Assembly: GCA_930987725.1 (NCBI GenBank)
Contig: CAKNKY010000002.1
Span: 62,001 to 126,000, forward strand
Direction: 5' to 3'
Source of the DNA: an uncultured Anaeromassilibacillus sp.
GTDB taxonomy: Bacteria; Bacillota; Clostridia; Oscillospirales; Acutalibacteraceae
Length of the DNA stretch: 64,000 bases
Below are positions 34,809 through 43,424 of this stretch, piece after piece. The notes under the pieces are model-generated. The model was not told the origin of the DNA and searched no databases. It was given only the letters and a program-made list of their open reading frames with translations. Both the position numbers and the translations under genes were made by a program. Position 1 is the first letter of the stretch. The number at the start of each line of letters is the position of its first letter.

Positions 34809-37151
34809 ATGCAGGTGAGAAAGAGGAACGGCTCGATTGTGCCGTTCGACAGGGAATTTATCAGCCGGGCCATCAGCCTGGCGGCCGCCGCGGCGGGCGA
34901 GCACGGGGAGGAAGCCGTGCGCCGCGCCACGGACGCCATTGTGGAAAAGCTGAGCACGCTCGGCCGTGATATTGTGGAGATTGAGACGATCCAGGACACG
35001 GTGGAGGAGTGCCTCTTTGAGCAGCAGCTCTTCCGCACGGCGAAGGCGTATATCCTCTACCGCATCGAGAAGGAGAAGGAACGCGCAGGCGGGGCCTGGG
35101 AGGAGGGCCTGCTCTCGCGCGAGTTCCTCAGCCCCTACAAGCACGCGCCGAACCCGATGGAGCAGCTCGGCTCCTTCGTGTATTCCCGCACGTATTCGCG
35201 CTATCTGCCGAAATACGGCCGCCGCGAATTCTGGTGGGAGACGGTGCGCCGCGCCGTCGAATACAACTGCTCCCTCGCGCCCACGAGCCGCGAGGAGGCC
35301 GAGCAGCTTTACGACAACATCTATCACCTGCGCCAGTTCCTTTCGGGCCGCACGCTGTGGGTGGGCAACACCCCCGTGGCGGACGCTTACCCCATGGCGA
35401 ACTACAACTGCGCGTTTGAAGTGATTGACGATTACCACGCCTACCACGATCTGTTCTATCTGCTCATGGTGGGCAGCGGCGTGGGCGTCCGCGTCCTGCG
35501 CGAGGATGCGGACAAGCTCCCGAAGATCCGCACGGACGTGAAGATCCTGCACAAGGCGTATGCGCCGCGGCCGGTGAAGGAGCGGCTCGAATACACAAAC
35601 CTCGTGTTCGACGGCCCCACGGTGACGATCGCCATCGGCGATTCGAAGGAGGGCTGGGCCCAGGCGCTCGAGCACTATTTCCAGCTTCTCACGAACCGGG
35701 AGTACAGCAAGCTCGACACCATCATCGTCGAGTATGACAGCATCCGCCCGCGCGGCGAGCGGCTCAAGGTTTTCGGCGGCACGGCCAGCGGCTATGAGTC
35801 CATGATGGCCATGCTCGATAAGATCCATCGCGTCATCACGGCGGCCGGTGCGCGCAGCGGCGAAACGCTCACGAAGCTCATCCCGCTTGATCTGCTTGAC
35901 ATTGCCAACATCATCGGCGAAAACGTCGTCTCCGGCGGCGTGCGCCGCACGTCCGAGATCGGCCTCATTGACCAGGACGATCAGGAGTGCATCCGCGCGA
36001 AGAACAACCTTTACCGCCAGGTGAACGGCCGCTGGGAGATCGACAAAACGATCGCCCACCGCCAGATGAGCAACAATTCCATCTTCTACCGCCGCAAGCC
36101 CACGCGCGAGCAGCTTCACTGGCACCTGCAGCAGATGCGCTATTCCGGCGAGCCGGGCTGGGTCAACGAGGAAGCCGGCCTCAAGCGCCGGCCGAATTTC
36201 CGCGGCTGCAACCCCTGCGGTGAGATTCTGCTGGACAGCCACGGCATGTGCAACCTCACCACCGTGAACGTCATGGCATTTGTGAAGGACGGCGTGCTCG
36301 ACGAGGAGGCGCTCGTGCAGGCACAGCGCCTTTCGGCCCGCGCAGGCTACCGCATGACGTGCCGCGAGCTGGAGATGCATGCGTGGGACATGGTACAGCA
36401 GCGCGACCGGCTGCTCGGCTGTTCGCTCACCGGCTGGCAGGACATGGTGAACGCCGCCGGCCTCACGCGCGAGGAGCAGATCCGCCTGCTCGAGCGGCTG
36501 CGCAGCACGGCGCACGAGGCCGCGAAGCAGATCGCCGGCCAGCTCCATTCGCGCGAGCCGCTGCTCGTCACCACCGTGAAGCCGGAGGGCACGCTCTCCC
36601 TGCTGCCCACGGTGTCGAGCGGCGTGCACTATTCGCACGCGCCGTATTATGTGCGCCGCGTGCGCATCACGGCCACGGACCCGCTCTGCCGCGTGTGCGA
36701 GGAGCTGGGCTACCCCGTGTTCCCGGAGGTCGGGCAGGACGCCGCCACCTGCCGCACGAAGGTGGTGGAGTTCCCCGTGAAGGCGCCGGCCGGCTGCGTG
36801 AAGGCGGACGTCTCTGCCGTGGAGCAGCTCGAAAACTATAAAATGTTCATGGAGCACTATGTGGACCACAACTGCTCGATCACCGTGCATGTGCGCGACA
36901 ACGAGTGGGACGAGGTGGAGGACTGGGTGTGGGAGCACTGGGACGGCGTTGTCGCCCTCTCCTTCCTCAGCTACGACGACAGCTTCTACGAGCTTTTGCC
37001 GTATGAGGCGATCAGCGAGGAGGAGTACCTGCGCCGCAAGGCGGCCATGCGCCCGTTCAACCCCTCTCTCATCTCGAAATATGAGCACGAGGAATCGGAG
37101 CTTGACATCGGCGACAGCGAGTGCGCCAACGGCGTCTGCCCCGTGCGCTGA
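34809..37151 (+). CDS. nrdJ: Adenosylcobalamin-dependent ribonucleoside-triphosphate reductase (class II) with ATP-cone
   Basis: A 780-residue enzyme that reduces ribonucleotides to deoxyribonucleotides using coenzyme B12. The N-terminal 90 residues are an ATP-cone (KRNGSIVPFD, then IQDTVEECL and AKAYILYR) that senses dATP/ATP. The catalytic barrel has the cysteine pair Cys201 (YNCAFE) and Cys481 (GMCNLTT), the thiyl cysteine Cys470 and Glu472 in NPCGE, and C-terminal redox cysteines Cys772 and Cys777 in ECANGVCP. Spacing matches the monomeric Lactobacillus enzyme, which lacks the ATP-cone, so this is a regulated variant. B12 dependence fits life without oxygen. Confidence 0.95.
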   Translation: MQVRKRNGSIVPFDREFISRAISLAAAAAGEHGEEAVRRATDAIVEKLSTLGRDIVEIETIQDTVEECLFEQQLFRTAKAYILYRIEKEKERAGGAWEEGLLSREFLSPYKHAPNPMEQLGSFVYSRTYSRYLPKYGRREFWWETVRRAVEYNCSLAPTSREEAEQLYDNIYHLRQFLSGRTLWVGNTPVADAYPMANYNCAFEVIDDYHAYHDLFYLLMVGSGVGVRVLREDADKLPKIRTDVKILHKAYAPRPVKERLEYTNLVFDGPTVTIAIGDSKEGWAQALEHYFQLLTNREYSKLDTIIVEYDSIRPRGERLKVFGGTASGYESMMAMLDKIHRVITAAGARSGETLTKLIPLDLLDIANIIGENVVSGGVRRTSEIGLIDQDDQECIRAKNNLYRQVNGRWEIDKTIAHRQMSNNSIFYRRKPTREQLHWHLQQMRYSGEPGWVNEEAGLKRRPNFRGCNPCGEILLDSHGMCNLTTVNVMAFVKDGVLDEEALVQAQRLSARAGYRMTCRELEMHAWDMVQQRDRLLGCSLTGWQDMVNAAGLTREEQIRLLERLRSTAHEAAKQIAGQLHSREPLLVTTVKPEGTLSLLPTVSSGVHYSHAPYYVRRVRITATDPLCRVCEELGYPVFPEVGQDAATCRTKVVEFPVKAPAGCVKADVSAVEQLENYKMFMEHYVDHNCSITVHVRDNEWDEVEDWVWEHWDGVVALSFLSYDDSFYELLPYEAISEEEYLRRKAAMRPFNPSLISKYEHEESELDIGDSECANGVCPVR

Positions 37152-37175
37152 GCGCCTCGCCGGCGCGATTCCCGC

Positions 37176-37204
37176 TTGACCCCCGCGCCGGCCGATCTTA
37201 TAAT
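37176..37204 (+). promoter_or_regulatory. Promoter of the CoA-transferase/beta-galactosidase region
   Basis: TTGACC and a perfect TATAAT are separated by 17 bp, about 95 bp before the CoA-transferase start. The long GC-rich leader contains no hairpin with a T-run. Confidence 0.87.
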
Positions 37205-37299
37205 GAAACCGGCAGGAAACGAAAGACCCTGCGGCCCGCCGGGCCGGGGGCCTTTCCCGCAGGAGGGAAAGGATCACACAACAGGAAGGAGCTTTTTGT

Positions 37300-38643
37300 A
37301 TGAGCTTTGCAGAGGAATATCAACAGAAACTCACCACCGCGCAGGAAGCGGCCGCGGCCGTCCGTTCCGGCGACTGGGTGGATTACGGCTGGTGCGTCGC
37401 CACGCCGCAGGCGATCGACGAAGCGCTTGCCGCCCGCGCCGGGGAACTGGAGGACGTGAACCTGCGCGGCGGTATCCTGATCCGCGTGCCGGAGATCTTC
37501 AAGGTGCCCGAGCCGGAAAAGCACTTCACGTGGAACTCGTGGCACATGTCCGGCATTGAGCGCCACGCCGTCAATTCCGGTCTGGCCTATTATGTCCCCA
37601 TCCGCTATTCGGAGCTGCCGCGCTACTACCGGGAAAACGTGGAGCGCGTGGATGTTGCGTTCTTCCAGGCTGCGCCCATGGATGAGCACGGCTTCTTCAA
37701 CTTCGGCCCCTGCACCTCCCACATGGGCGCCGTGTGCGAGCGCGCACAGAAGATCTATGTGGAAGTGAACGAGAACATGCCGCGCTGCCTGGGCGGCACG
37801 GAAAACGGCGTCCACATTTCGAAGGTGACGGGCATTGTCGAAGGGCAGAACCCGCCGATCGGCGAGATGGGCGGCGGCGGCGCGGCCACCGAGGTGGACG
37901 AAGCCGTGGCGCGGCTCATCGTGGATCAGATCCCGAACGGGGCCTGCCTGCAGCTGGGCATCGGCGGCATGCCGAACGCCGTGGGCTCGCTCATCGCCAA
38001 GTCCGATCTGAAGGATCTCGGCGTGCACACGGAAATGTATGTGGACGCTTTTGTGGACATCGCGAAGGCCGGGAAAATCACCGGCGCGAACAAGAGCCAC
38101 AACCGCTTCCGCCAGGTGTATGCCTTCGGCGCGGGCACGAAAAAGATGTATGACTACATGGACAACAACCCCGAGCTCATGGCCGCGCCCGTGGACTACA
38201 CGAACGACGTGCGCGTGATTTCCCAGCTCGACAATTTCATCTCCATCAACAACGCCGTGAACCTCGATCTGTTCGGCCAGGTGAACGCCGAGTCCGCCGG
38301 CGTGAAGCCGATCAGCGGCGCGGGCGGCCAGCTTGACTTCGTCCTCGGCGCCTATCTCTCCAGGGGCGGCAAGAGCTTCATCTGCTGCTCCTCCACCTTC
38401 ACGGACAAGCAGGGCAACCTGCAGTCGCGCATTTTACCCACGCTGGCCAACGGCTCCATCGTGACGGACACGCGCGCCAACATCCATTACCTCGTCACCG
38501 AATACGGCATGGTGAACCTCAAGGGCCTCTCCACGTGGCAGAAGGCCGAGGCCATCATCTCCGTGGCACACCCGCAGTTCCGCGATGAACTCATCGCCCA
38601 GGCGGAAAAGATGCACATTTGGCGGAATTCGAACAAGCGCTGA
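37300..38643 (+). CDS. Butyryl-CoA:acetate CoA-transferase-like (acetyl-CoA hydrolase/transferase family)
   Basis: A 447-residue family I CoA-transferase. The best matches in memory are butyryl-CoA:acetate CoA-transferases of butyrate-forming Clostridia: [12 protein letters not shown] near residue 128, [14 protein letters not shown] near 220, [13 protein letters not shown] with the presumed catalytic Glu245, and [13 protein letters not shown]. The reaction exchanges CoA between butyryl-CoA and acetate in the last step of butyrate formation. 4-Hydroxybutyrate or propionate CoA-transferase activity is an alternative that sequence alone cannot exclude. It starts after AGGAAGGAGC with good spacing. 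The beta-galactosidase gene begins 34 bp downstream. Confidence 0.87.
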   Translation: MSFAEEYQQKLTTAQEAAAAVRSGDWVDYGWCVATPQAIDEALAARAGELEDVNLRGGILIRVPEIFKVPEPEKHFTWNSWHMSGIERHAVNSGLAYYVPIRYSELPRYYRENVERVDVAFFQAAPMDEHGFFNFGPCTSHMGAVCERAQKIYVEVNENMPRCLGGTENGVHISKVTGIVEGQNPPIGEMGGGGAATEVDEAVARLIVDQIPNGACLQLGIGGMPNAVGSLIAKSDLKDLGVHTEMYVDAFVDIAKAGKITGANKSHNRFRQVYAFGAGTKKMYDYMDNNPELMAAPVDYTNDVRVISQLDNFISINNAVNLDLFGQVNAESAGVKPISGAGGQLDFVLGAYLSRGGKSFICCSSTFTDKQGNLQSRILPTLANGSIVTDTRANIHYLVTEYGMVNLKGLSTWQKAEAIISVAHPQFRDELIAQAEKMHIWRNSNKR

Positions 38644-38677
38644 GGCGGCTGGACCGCAGGGAAAGGAAGGAACCCCA

Positions 38678-40717
38678 ATGCGAACCTGGAACGTGCTGCT
38701 GCACGGCGGCGATTACAACCCCGGCCAATGGCTGGAATCCCCGGAAATTCTGCGCGAGGACGTCTCGCTCATGAAGCAGGCAGGCTGCAACGCCTTCTCC
38801 GTGGGCATTTTCGATTGGGAACGCCTCGAGCCGGAGGAGGGCCGCTATGAGCTCGACTGGCTGGCCGGGATCATCGACCGCCTCTATGAAAACGGCATCT
38901 ATACCATTCTCGCGACGCCGTCCGGCGCGCGCCCCGGCTGGATGGCCGAAAAATACCCGGAGGTCATGCGCGTGAACGAGTATGGCCAGCGGGATCGCTT
39001 TTCCGGCCGCCACAACCACTGCTACACCTCCCCCGTGTACCGGGAAAAGGTGCGAATGATGAACCGCGCCCTCTCGGAGCGGTTCGGTCGTCATCCGGGT
39101 GTCCTTCTTTGGCACATTTCGAACGAATACGGCGGCGAATGTCACTGCGAGCTCTGCCAGGCGGCGTTCCGCGCGTGGCTCCGCGCCAGATACGGCACGC
39201 TCGAAAACCTGAACCGCGCCTACTGGTCCTCCTTCTGGAGCCACAGCTATGCTTCATGGGATCAGATCACCTCGCCGCTCGCACGTGTGGGCGAGACGGC
39301 CCACCACACGCTCGTGCTCGACTGGAAGCGCTTTGTCACGGATCAGACCGCGGACTTCATGCGCGCCGAAAAGGAAGCGATCCGCGCCTTTTCCGATCTG
39401 CCCGTCACCACCAACATGATGGGCTTTTACGACGGCCTGAACTACGGCAAATTCCGCGATGTGTGCGACGTGATCTCCTGGGATAACTACCCTCACTGGC
39501 ACAACGGGGATGAAGCGCTGCCGGCCCGCACCGCCATGACGCACGACATGATGCGCGGCCTGAAGCCGGACGAGCCGTTCCTCATGATGGAGTCGAGCCC
39601 GAGCGCCACAAACTGGGTGGACGTGGCCAAGCTGCGCCGTCCCGGCATGCACATGCTGGCCTCGCTGCAGGCGGTGGCCCACGGCTCGGACAGCGTGCTC
39701 TATTTCCAGTGGCGGAAGGGCCGCGGCGGCTGTGAGAAGTTCCACGGCGCCGTCGTGGGCCATGACGGCACCGCCAACACGCGCGTGTTCCGCGACGTGG
39801 CGGCGGTGGGCGAGCGTCTGAAAGCGCTGCAGGGCCTCGTGGGCTCCGCCTTCCCGGCGCGCGTCGCCGTGGTGCACGACATGGAGAACCGCTGGGCTCT
39901 CGAGGAGATGAAGGGCCTGCGCAACATCCAGCACCAGAAGGGCTACATGGAGGACGTGCTTGCCATGTACCGCCCGTTCTTCCGCGCCGGCGTGAACGTC
40001 GACGTGGTGGACATGGAGGCCGATTTCTCGCGCTACAGCCTGGTTGTGGCTCCCATGCTGTACATGCTGCGCGCCGGTGCGGCGGAGAAGCTGGCCCGCT
40101 TCGTGGAGCAGGGCGGCACGCTCGTGGGCACCGGCTGGACGGGCATTGTGGATGAAAACGACCTCTGCTTCCTCGGCAGCGTGCCCGGCCAGGGGCTGGA
40201 CACCGTGTTCGGCCTCACGGAAACGGAGATCGACGCGCTCTATGACGGCGACCGCAACAGCCTTTCGCTCACCCCGGAAAACGGCCTGCCCTTCCTGCGC
40301 CGCAGCTATGAGGTGCGCGAGCTGTGCCAGCTCGTGGAGACGACCACGGCCCGCACGCTGGGCGTTTACGGCAGCGATTTCTACGCCGGCACGCCTGCGC
40401 TCACGGTGAATACATACGGCAGGGGCCGCGCCTATTTCCTGGCCTGCCGCACGGAGCAGCCGTTCCTCGATCAGTTCCTCGGCTATCTCTCCCGCACGCT
40501 CGGCCTGCGCTGCCTCGATGTCGATCTGCCCGAGGGCGTTTCGCTCAACGAGCGCCGCGATGCGGACGGCCGCGCGTATTATTTCTTCCAGAACTTCAGC
40601 GATCACCCGGCGGAGGTGACGCTTCCCGCGCCGCTCTCCGAAGCGGAGACGGGGCAGCCCTGCGAGGGTGCGCTCCACCTGCCCGCCTACGGCGTGAAGG
40701 TGCTCACGGAGAGATAA
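38678..40717 (+). CDS. GH42 beta-galactosidase
   Basis: A 679-residue glycoside hydrolase family 42 enzyme without signal peptide. The N-terminal TIM barrel contains GGDYNPGQW, the acid/base Glu150 in SNEYGGEC, and the nucleophile Glu305 in MMESSPS, followed by a flavodoxin-like trimerisation domain and a small beta domain. The enzyme hydrolyses beta-galactosides (lactose, galacto-oligosaccharides, plant beta-galactans). AAGGAAGG precedes the ATG. Together with the GH51 arabinofuranosidase and rhaBAD it suggests use of pectin side chains, but no galactose transporter is in the window. Confidence 0.94.
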   Translation: MRTWNVLLHGGDYNPGQWLESPEILREDVSLMKQAGCNAFSVGIFDWERLEPEEGRYELDWLAGIIDRLYENGIYTILATPSGARPGWMAEKYPEVMRVNEYGQRDRFSGRHNHCYTSPVYREKVRMMNRALSERFGRHPGVLLWHISNEYGGECHCELCQAAFRAWLRARYGTLENLNRAYWSSFWSHSYASWDQITSPLARVGETAHHTLVLDWKRFVTDQTADFMRAEKEAIRAFSDLPVTTNMMGFYDGLNYGKFRDVCDVISWDNYPHWHNGDEALPARTAMTHDMMRGLKPDEPFLMMESSPSATNWVDVAKLRRPGMHMLASLQAVAHGSDSVLYFQWRKGRGGCEKFHGAVVGHDGTANTRVFRDVAAVGERLKALQGLVGSAFPARVAVVHDMENRWALEEMKGLRNIQHQKGYMEDVLAMYRPFFRAGVNVDVVDMEADFSRYSLVVAPMLYMLRAGAAEKLARFVEQGGTLVGTGWTGIVDENDLCFLGSVPGQGLDTVFGLTETEIDALYDGDRNSLSLTPENGLPFLRRSYEVRELCQLVETTTARTLGVYGSDFYAGTPALTVNTYGRGRAYFLACRTEQPFLDQFLGYLSRTLGLRCLDVDLPEGVSLNERRDADGRAYYFFQNFSDHPAEVTLPAPLSEAETGQPCEGALHLPAYGVKVLTER

Positions 40718-40791
40718 AAAGGACGCAGCTTTCCCGATGCAGGCCGTCCAGAAGGGCCTGCACACCAATACATTTGCATTTTGGCAGTTCT

Positions 40792-40834
40792 GCGCCGGCC
40801 GGCGGAAAGAAAATTCCGCCGGCCGGCGCTTTTG
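40792..40834 (+). terminator. Intrinsic terminator after the GH42 gene
   Basis: A 16-bp perfect stem (GCGCCGGCCGGCGGAA with its complement), 6-nt loop, then TTTT. It ends directly before an ECF-type promoter. Confidence 0.88.
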
Positions 40835-40835
40835 C

Positions 40836-40864
40836 TGTAACCCTTCCGGGGCAAGATACGTGTT
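40836..40864 (+). promoter_or_regulatory. Putative ECF-sigma autoregulated promoter
   Basis: TGTAAC and CGTGTT are separated by 17 bp. TGTAAC and CGT are features seen at promoters of ECF-type sigma factors in Firmicutes, and the element lies 26 bp before the sigma gene. The -35 also forms an inverted repeat with GTTACA (40862-40867). The sequence lacks a normal TATAAT. Confidence 0.6.
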
Positions 40865-40889
40865 ACAGGCAGAGAGGGGGAGAACGAGG

Positions 40890-41375
40890 ATGGAAAATGA
40901 GGCCGAGCGAGAACTGGCCGAGCGGTATGATCGATACGGCCCGATGCTGTACCGCATGTGTCTTGTCATGCTGTGCAGCCGCCAGGACGCGGAGGACGCC
41001 GTGCAGGAAACGTTCTGCGCCTATCTCAAGCACCGCCCCCGGTTTGAGAACGAGGAGCACGAGAAGGCGTGGTTCCTGCGCGTGGCCACGAACAAATGCC
41101 ACGACCTGCGCCGTTCGCCCTTCTGGAAGCGGCGGGCGGACTGGACGGGCGTGGATCTGAGCGAGGAGACGCCGGAGGAGCTGGGCGTGCTGGAGGAACT
41201 TCTGCGATTGCCCGGCAAATACCGGCAGGTCATCCATCTCTACTATATTGAAGGCTATAAAATTGCCGAGATTGCCGAGCTGCTTGGGCGGCGCGAGAAC
41301 ACCGTGAAGGTGCAGCTCCACCGCGGGCGCGAGCTGCTGCGCCTCAGCCTCGAGGAAAGGGGGGTTCAGCCGTGA
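40890..41375 (+). CDS. ECF-type RNA polymerase sigma factor
   Basis: A 161-residue group IV sigma factor. Region 2 is seen as DAEDAVQETFCAYL followed by EEHEKAWFLRVATN, and region 4 as LPGKYRQVIHLYYIEGYKIAEIAELLGRRENTVKVQLHRGR, abbreviated here to LPGKYRQVIHLYY and IAELLGRRENTVKVQLHRG. It would be held inactive by the membrane protein encoded next and start transcription at promoters like the one upstream. The ATG at 40890 follows GGGGGAGAACGAGG. Its stop overlaps the next start (GTGA). Confidence 0.93.
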   Translation: MENEAERELAERYDRYGPMLYRMCLVMLCSRQDAEDAVQETFCAYLKHRPRFENEEHEKAWFLRVATNKCHDLRRSPFWKRRADWTGVDLSEETPEELGVLEELLRLPGKYRQVIHLYYIEGYKIAEIAELLGRRENTVKVQLHRGRELLRLSLEERGVQP

Positions 41376-43306
41376 AGACAAGAGAAGAACTGCTGCGAGG
41401 TGCCGTGGGCAAGCTGAAGCCCGAATCCTCTCTGCGCGACCGGGTGCTCTCCGGAGGCAGAAGGAGTCGTGTGCGCCCCGCCGTGCGCCGCTTTTCCCTG
41501 GCGGGAGCCGCCTGCCTGTGCGTGCTGGCCGTGGCGATCCTGCTGCCGGAGCTGCTGCGGGTGGCCGTGGTGCGGCCGCAGGGGCCGGATGCGCAGGCTG
41601 CCGGCACGCCCTCGCTCTCCATCGCCGGGAGCGGGGAAAGTGAAAGCATGGATGTGGAAAGCCCGGTTTCCTCGCTGCTGGCGGCGGTGATCAACGGCAG
41701 CGGCGACGTGCTCGCCGTCTCCGCCGTGCAGGTGGACCGGCAGGAGCAGGTTGTGCGCAGCGCCTGCGTCGACCCTTCGTGCGTCGTGGAGGACGCCTCC
41801 TCCGGCACGGCAGTGCCCCTGCTGGATCTGTTCCGCGAGGGCGGCGCGCAGGGGCTGGAAACGGCCGTGGAAGAGCTGCTCGGCGTTGAGCTGGACGGCG
41901 CGCTTGTCTTCACGAACGGCGATCTCGCCTCCTGCATCGACGCCGGGGGAGGCGTGGAGGTCTTCCTTCTGCCGCAGGAGGCCGAGATGATCAACAGCTA
42001 CAGCGGCAGCTCCCTGCAGTCCGGCAAGCAGCGGCTCACCGGTGAGGAAGCGCTCTGCTTCCTGCAGATGGACGACGGCGACATGAGCAACCTCACCGGG
42101 CGCGGCGGCCGCCAGTCCGCCCTGGCGGAATCGCTTTGGATGCAGGCCGACCCCGATCTGCTCGAGACGCTCCTGCTCGAGAGCACGTTGTTCAGCTCGC
42201 TGCCGGAGCTGCCGGACGCCGGCGGGATCGCCGAGGTGCTCTCCTTTTCCTTTGAATCGGTCAGCTTGCCGGAAAACTGGGATGCTGTCGATTCCGTGAC
42301 GACAGACGAGAACGGCGCCCGGCTGATCTTGCTTGCGCCGACCGCCCTGCGGGAGCAAATCCGGTCGTTCTTCCGGGATGACGGGGGAGAGCAGGCAGCC
42401 TCCGATTCCCTGCCGCCGTACTATGCGGGAGGGACATCCACCCTGTATGATACCGTGAACCAGGCGATGATCGACCTGTGCGGCCTGGTGGAGCAGTCCG
42501 AAAGCGAAACCGTCATTCCCGCGGTGCATCTCTTCACCGAGGAGCCTGCGGATCAGGAGGGCGGGGTGGAAGTCGTGTGCGCCGGCTATGCCGCGCGGTT
42601 TGCCCTGCAGTGGGAAACCGGCGTGTGCGGGTTTCAAATGGAAGGCGGCCAGCTCGTCCTGCAGGAAACGCAGGCGGCCGCCGCCCGGCTGCTCCTGACC
42701 CAGCAGGAGGACGGAGCCTGGGAACTGGCGGCGGTGGAGGAAACGATCTATGGCGGCGACCCGGCGTTTTCCGATGCGGACGGCCTCCTTGGCCTGTCCG
42801 GGGGCGACGAGGTTCTGGCTGCGGAGATAGCCGCCTGGGACGGCGGGGACGGCACGGACATACTGGCCCAAACCCTGGACGAGTCGATCCGCAGCTACTG
42901 GGAGCAAAACGATCTCGAGCCTTTCGTTTCGTGGTATCTTGGGCCGTATCTCCTGCCGATCCCGCTGCGGGACGAGGTTTCTTTTGAAGAATTATGGGAC
43001 TTGCCGGAGGGGACACAGCTCAGCCTGTCGCCCTCTTGTCCCATTTCCAGCGCCCTTTTTCCCGTGGAGAACACGACGGAGCTGCTTGACCTGATCCGCG
43101 TCGGCACGGTGAACGTCAGCGAGGGATGGATGCCCTATTCCGACTCGGGCGTTCCCGTGATCTTCCTCACCGATGAGAGCGGCACGCTTCTGCACTGGCT
43201 TGCGTTTCCCGGGGAGGACGGCGCGTTCTGGCTGGACGGCGTCCGCCTCTGCCAGATGGACGGCGCCTCCTGGGAGCTGTTCCGCGCCGCGGCCCTTTCC
43301 GCTTGA
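41372..43306 (+). CDS. Probable anti-sigma factor with LCP-like extracellular domain
   Basis: A 644-residue single-pass protein: about 40 cytoplasmic residues rich in basic residues, one helix (about 41-62), and a long acidic exterior. Residues about 100-270 resemble a LytR-CpsA-Psr domain: AAVINGSGDVLAVSAVQVD, a GGGVEVFLLP strand (residues 192-201) and RLTGEEALCFLQ before GRGGRQSA (243-250). The usual R-x-R-D-x2-R arginines before this point are replaced by QMDDGDMSNLT and the SxPRDT loop by CVDPSC, so phosphotransfer is unlikely. Residues 300-644 are not recognised. Its position after the ECF sigma gene, with overlapping codons, suggests it is the membrane sensor/anti-sigma. LCP similarity is by eye. 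Confidence 0.75.
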   Translation: MKTREELLRGAVGKLKPESSLRDRVLSGGRRSRVRPAVRRFSLAGAACLCVLAVAILLPELLRVAVVRPQGPDAQAAGTPSLSIAGSGESESMDVESPVSSLLAAVINGSGDVLAVSAVQVDRQEQVVRSACVDPSCVVEDASSGTAVPLLDLFREGGAQGLETAVEELLGVELDGALVFTNGDLASCIDAGGGVEVFLLPQEAEMINSYSGSSLQSGKQRLTGEEALCFLQMDDGDMSNLTGRGGRQSALAESLWMQADPDLLETLLLESTLFSSLPELPDAGGIAEVLSFSFESVSLPENWDAVDSVTTDENGARLILLAPTALREQIRSFFRDDGGEQAASDSLPPYYAGGTSTLYDTVNQAMIDLCGLVEQSESETVIPAVHLFTEEPADQEGGVEVVCAGYAARFALQWETGVCGFQMEGGQLVLQETQAAAARLLLTQQEDGAWELAAVEETIYGGDPAFSDADGLLGLSGGDEVLAAEIAAWDGGDGTDILAQTLDESIRSYWEQNDLEPFVSWYLGPYLLPIPLRDEVSFEELWDLPEGTQLSLSPSCPISSALFPVENTTELLDLIRVGTVNVSEGWMPYSDSGVPVIFLTDESGTLLHWLAFPGEDGAFWLDGVRLCQMDGASWELFRAAALSA

Positions 43307-43331
43307 CAAGCGGCCGGAAAACAGGGATAAT
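43303..43331 (+). promoter_or_regulatory. Consensus-like promoter before the GT2 gene
   Basis: TTGACA and GATAAT are separated by 17 bp, overlapping the 3' end of the anti-sigma gene. A terminator-like hairpin follows within 20 bp of the predicted start of transcription. Confidence 0.8.
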
Positions 43332-43345
43332 ATTTGCAAGGGAAG

Positions 43346-43378
43346 AAAAGCCCCGCCGGGTCCCCGGCGGGGCTTTTC
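43346..43378 (+). terminator. Terminator-like hairpin between promoter and GT2 gene
   Basis: AAAAGCCCCGCCGGG pairs with CCCGGCGGGGCTTTT around a very short loop; the following T tract is short (TTTTCGTT). It may end the sigma operon or act as an attenuator in the GT2 leader. Confidence 0.7.
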
Positions 43379-43424
43379 GTTCGGATAGACGGGGAAAAAG
43401 AGGGGAACCCTTCCCCGAGGAGGG

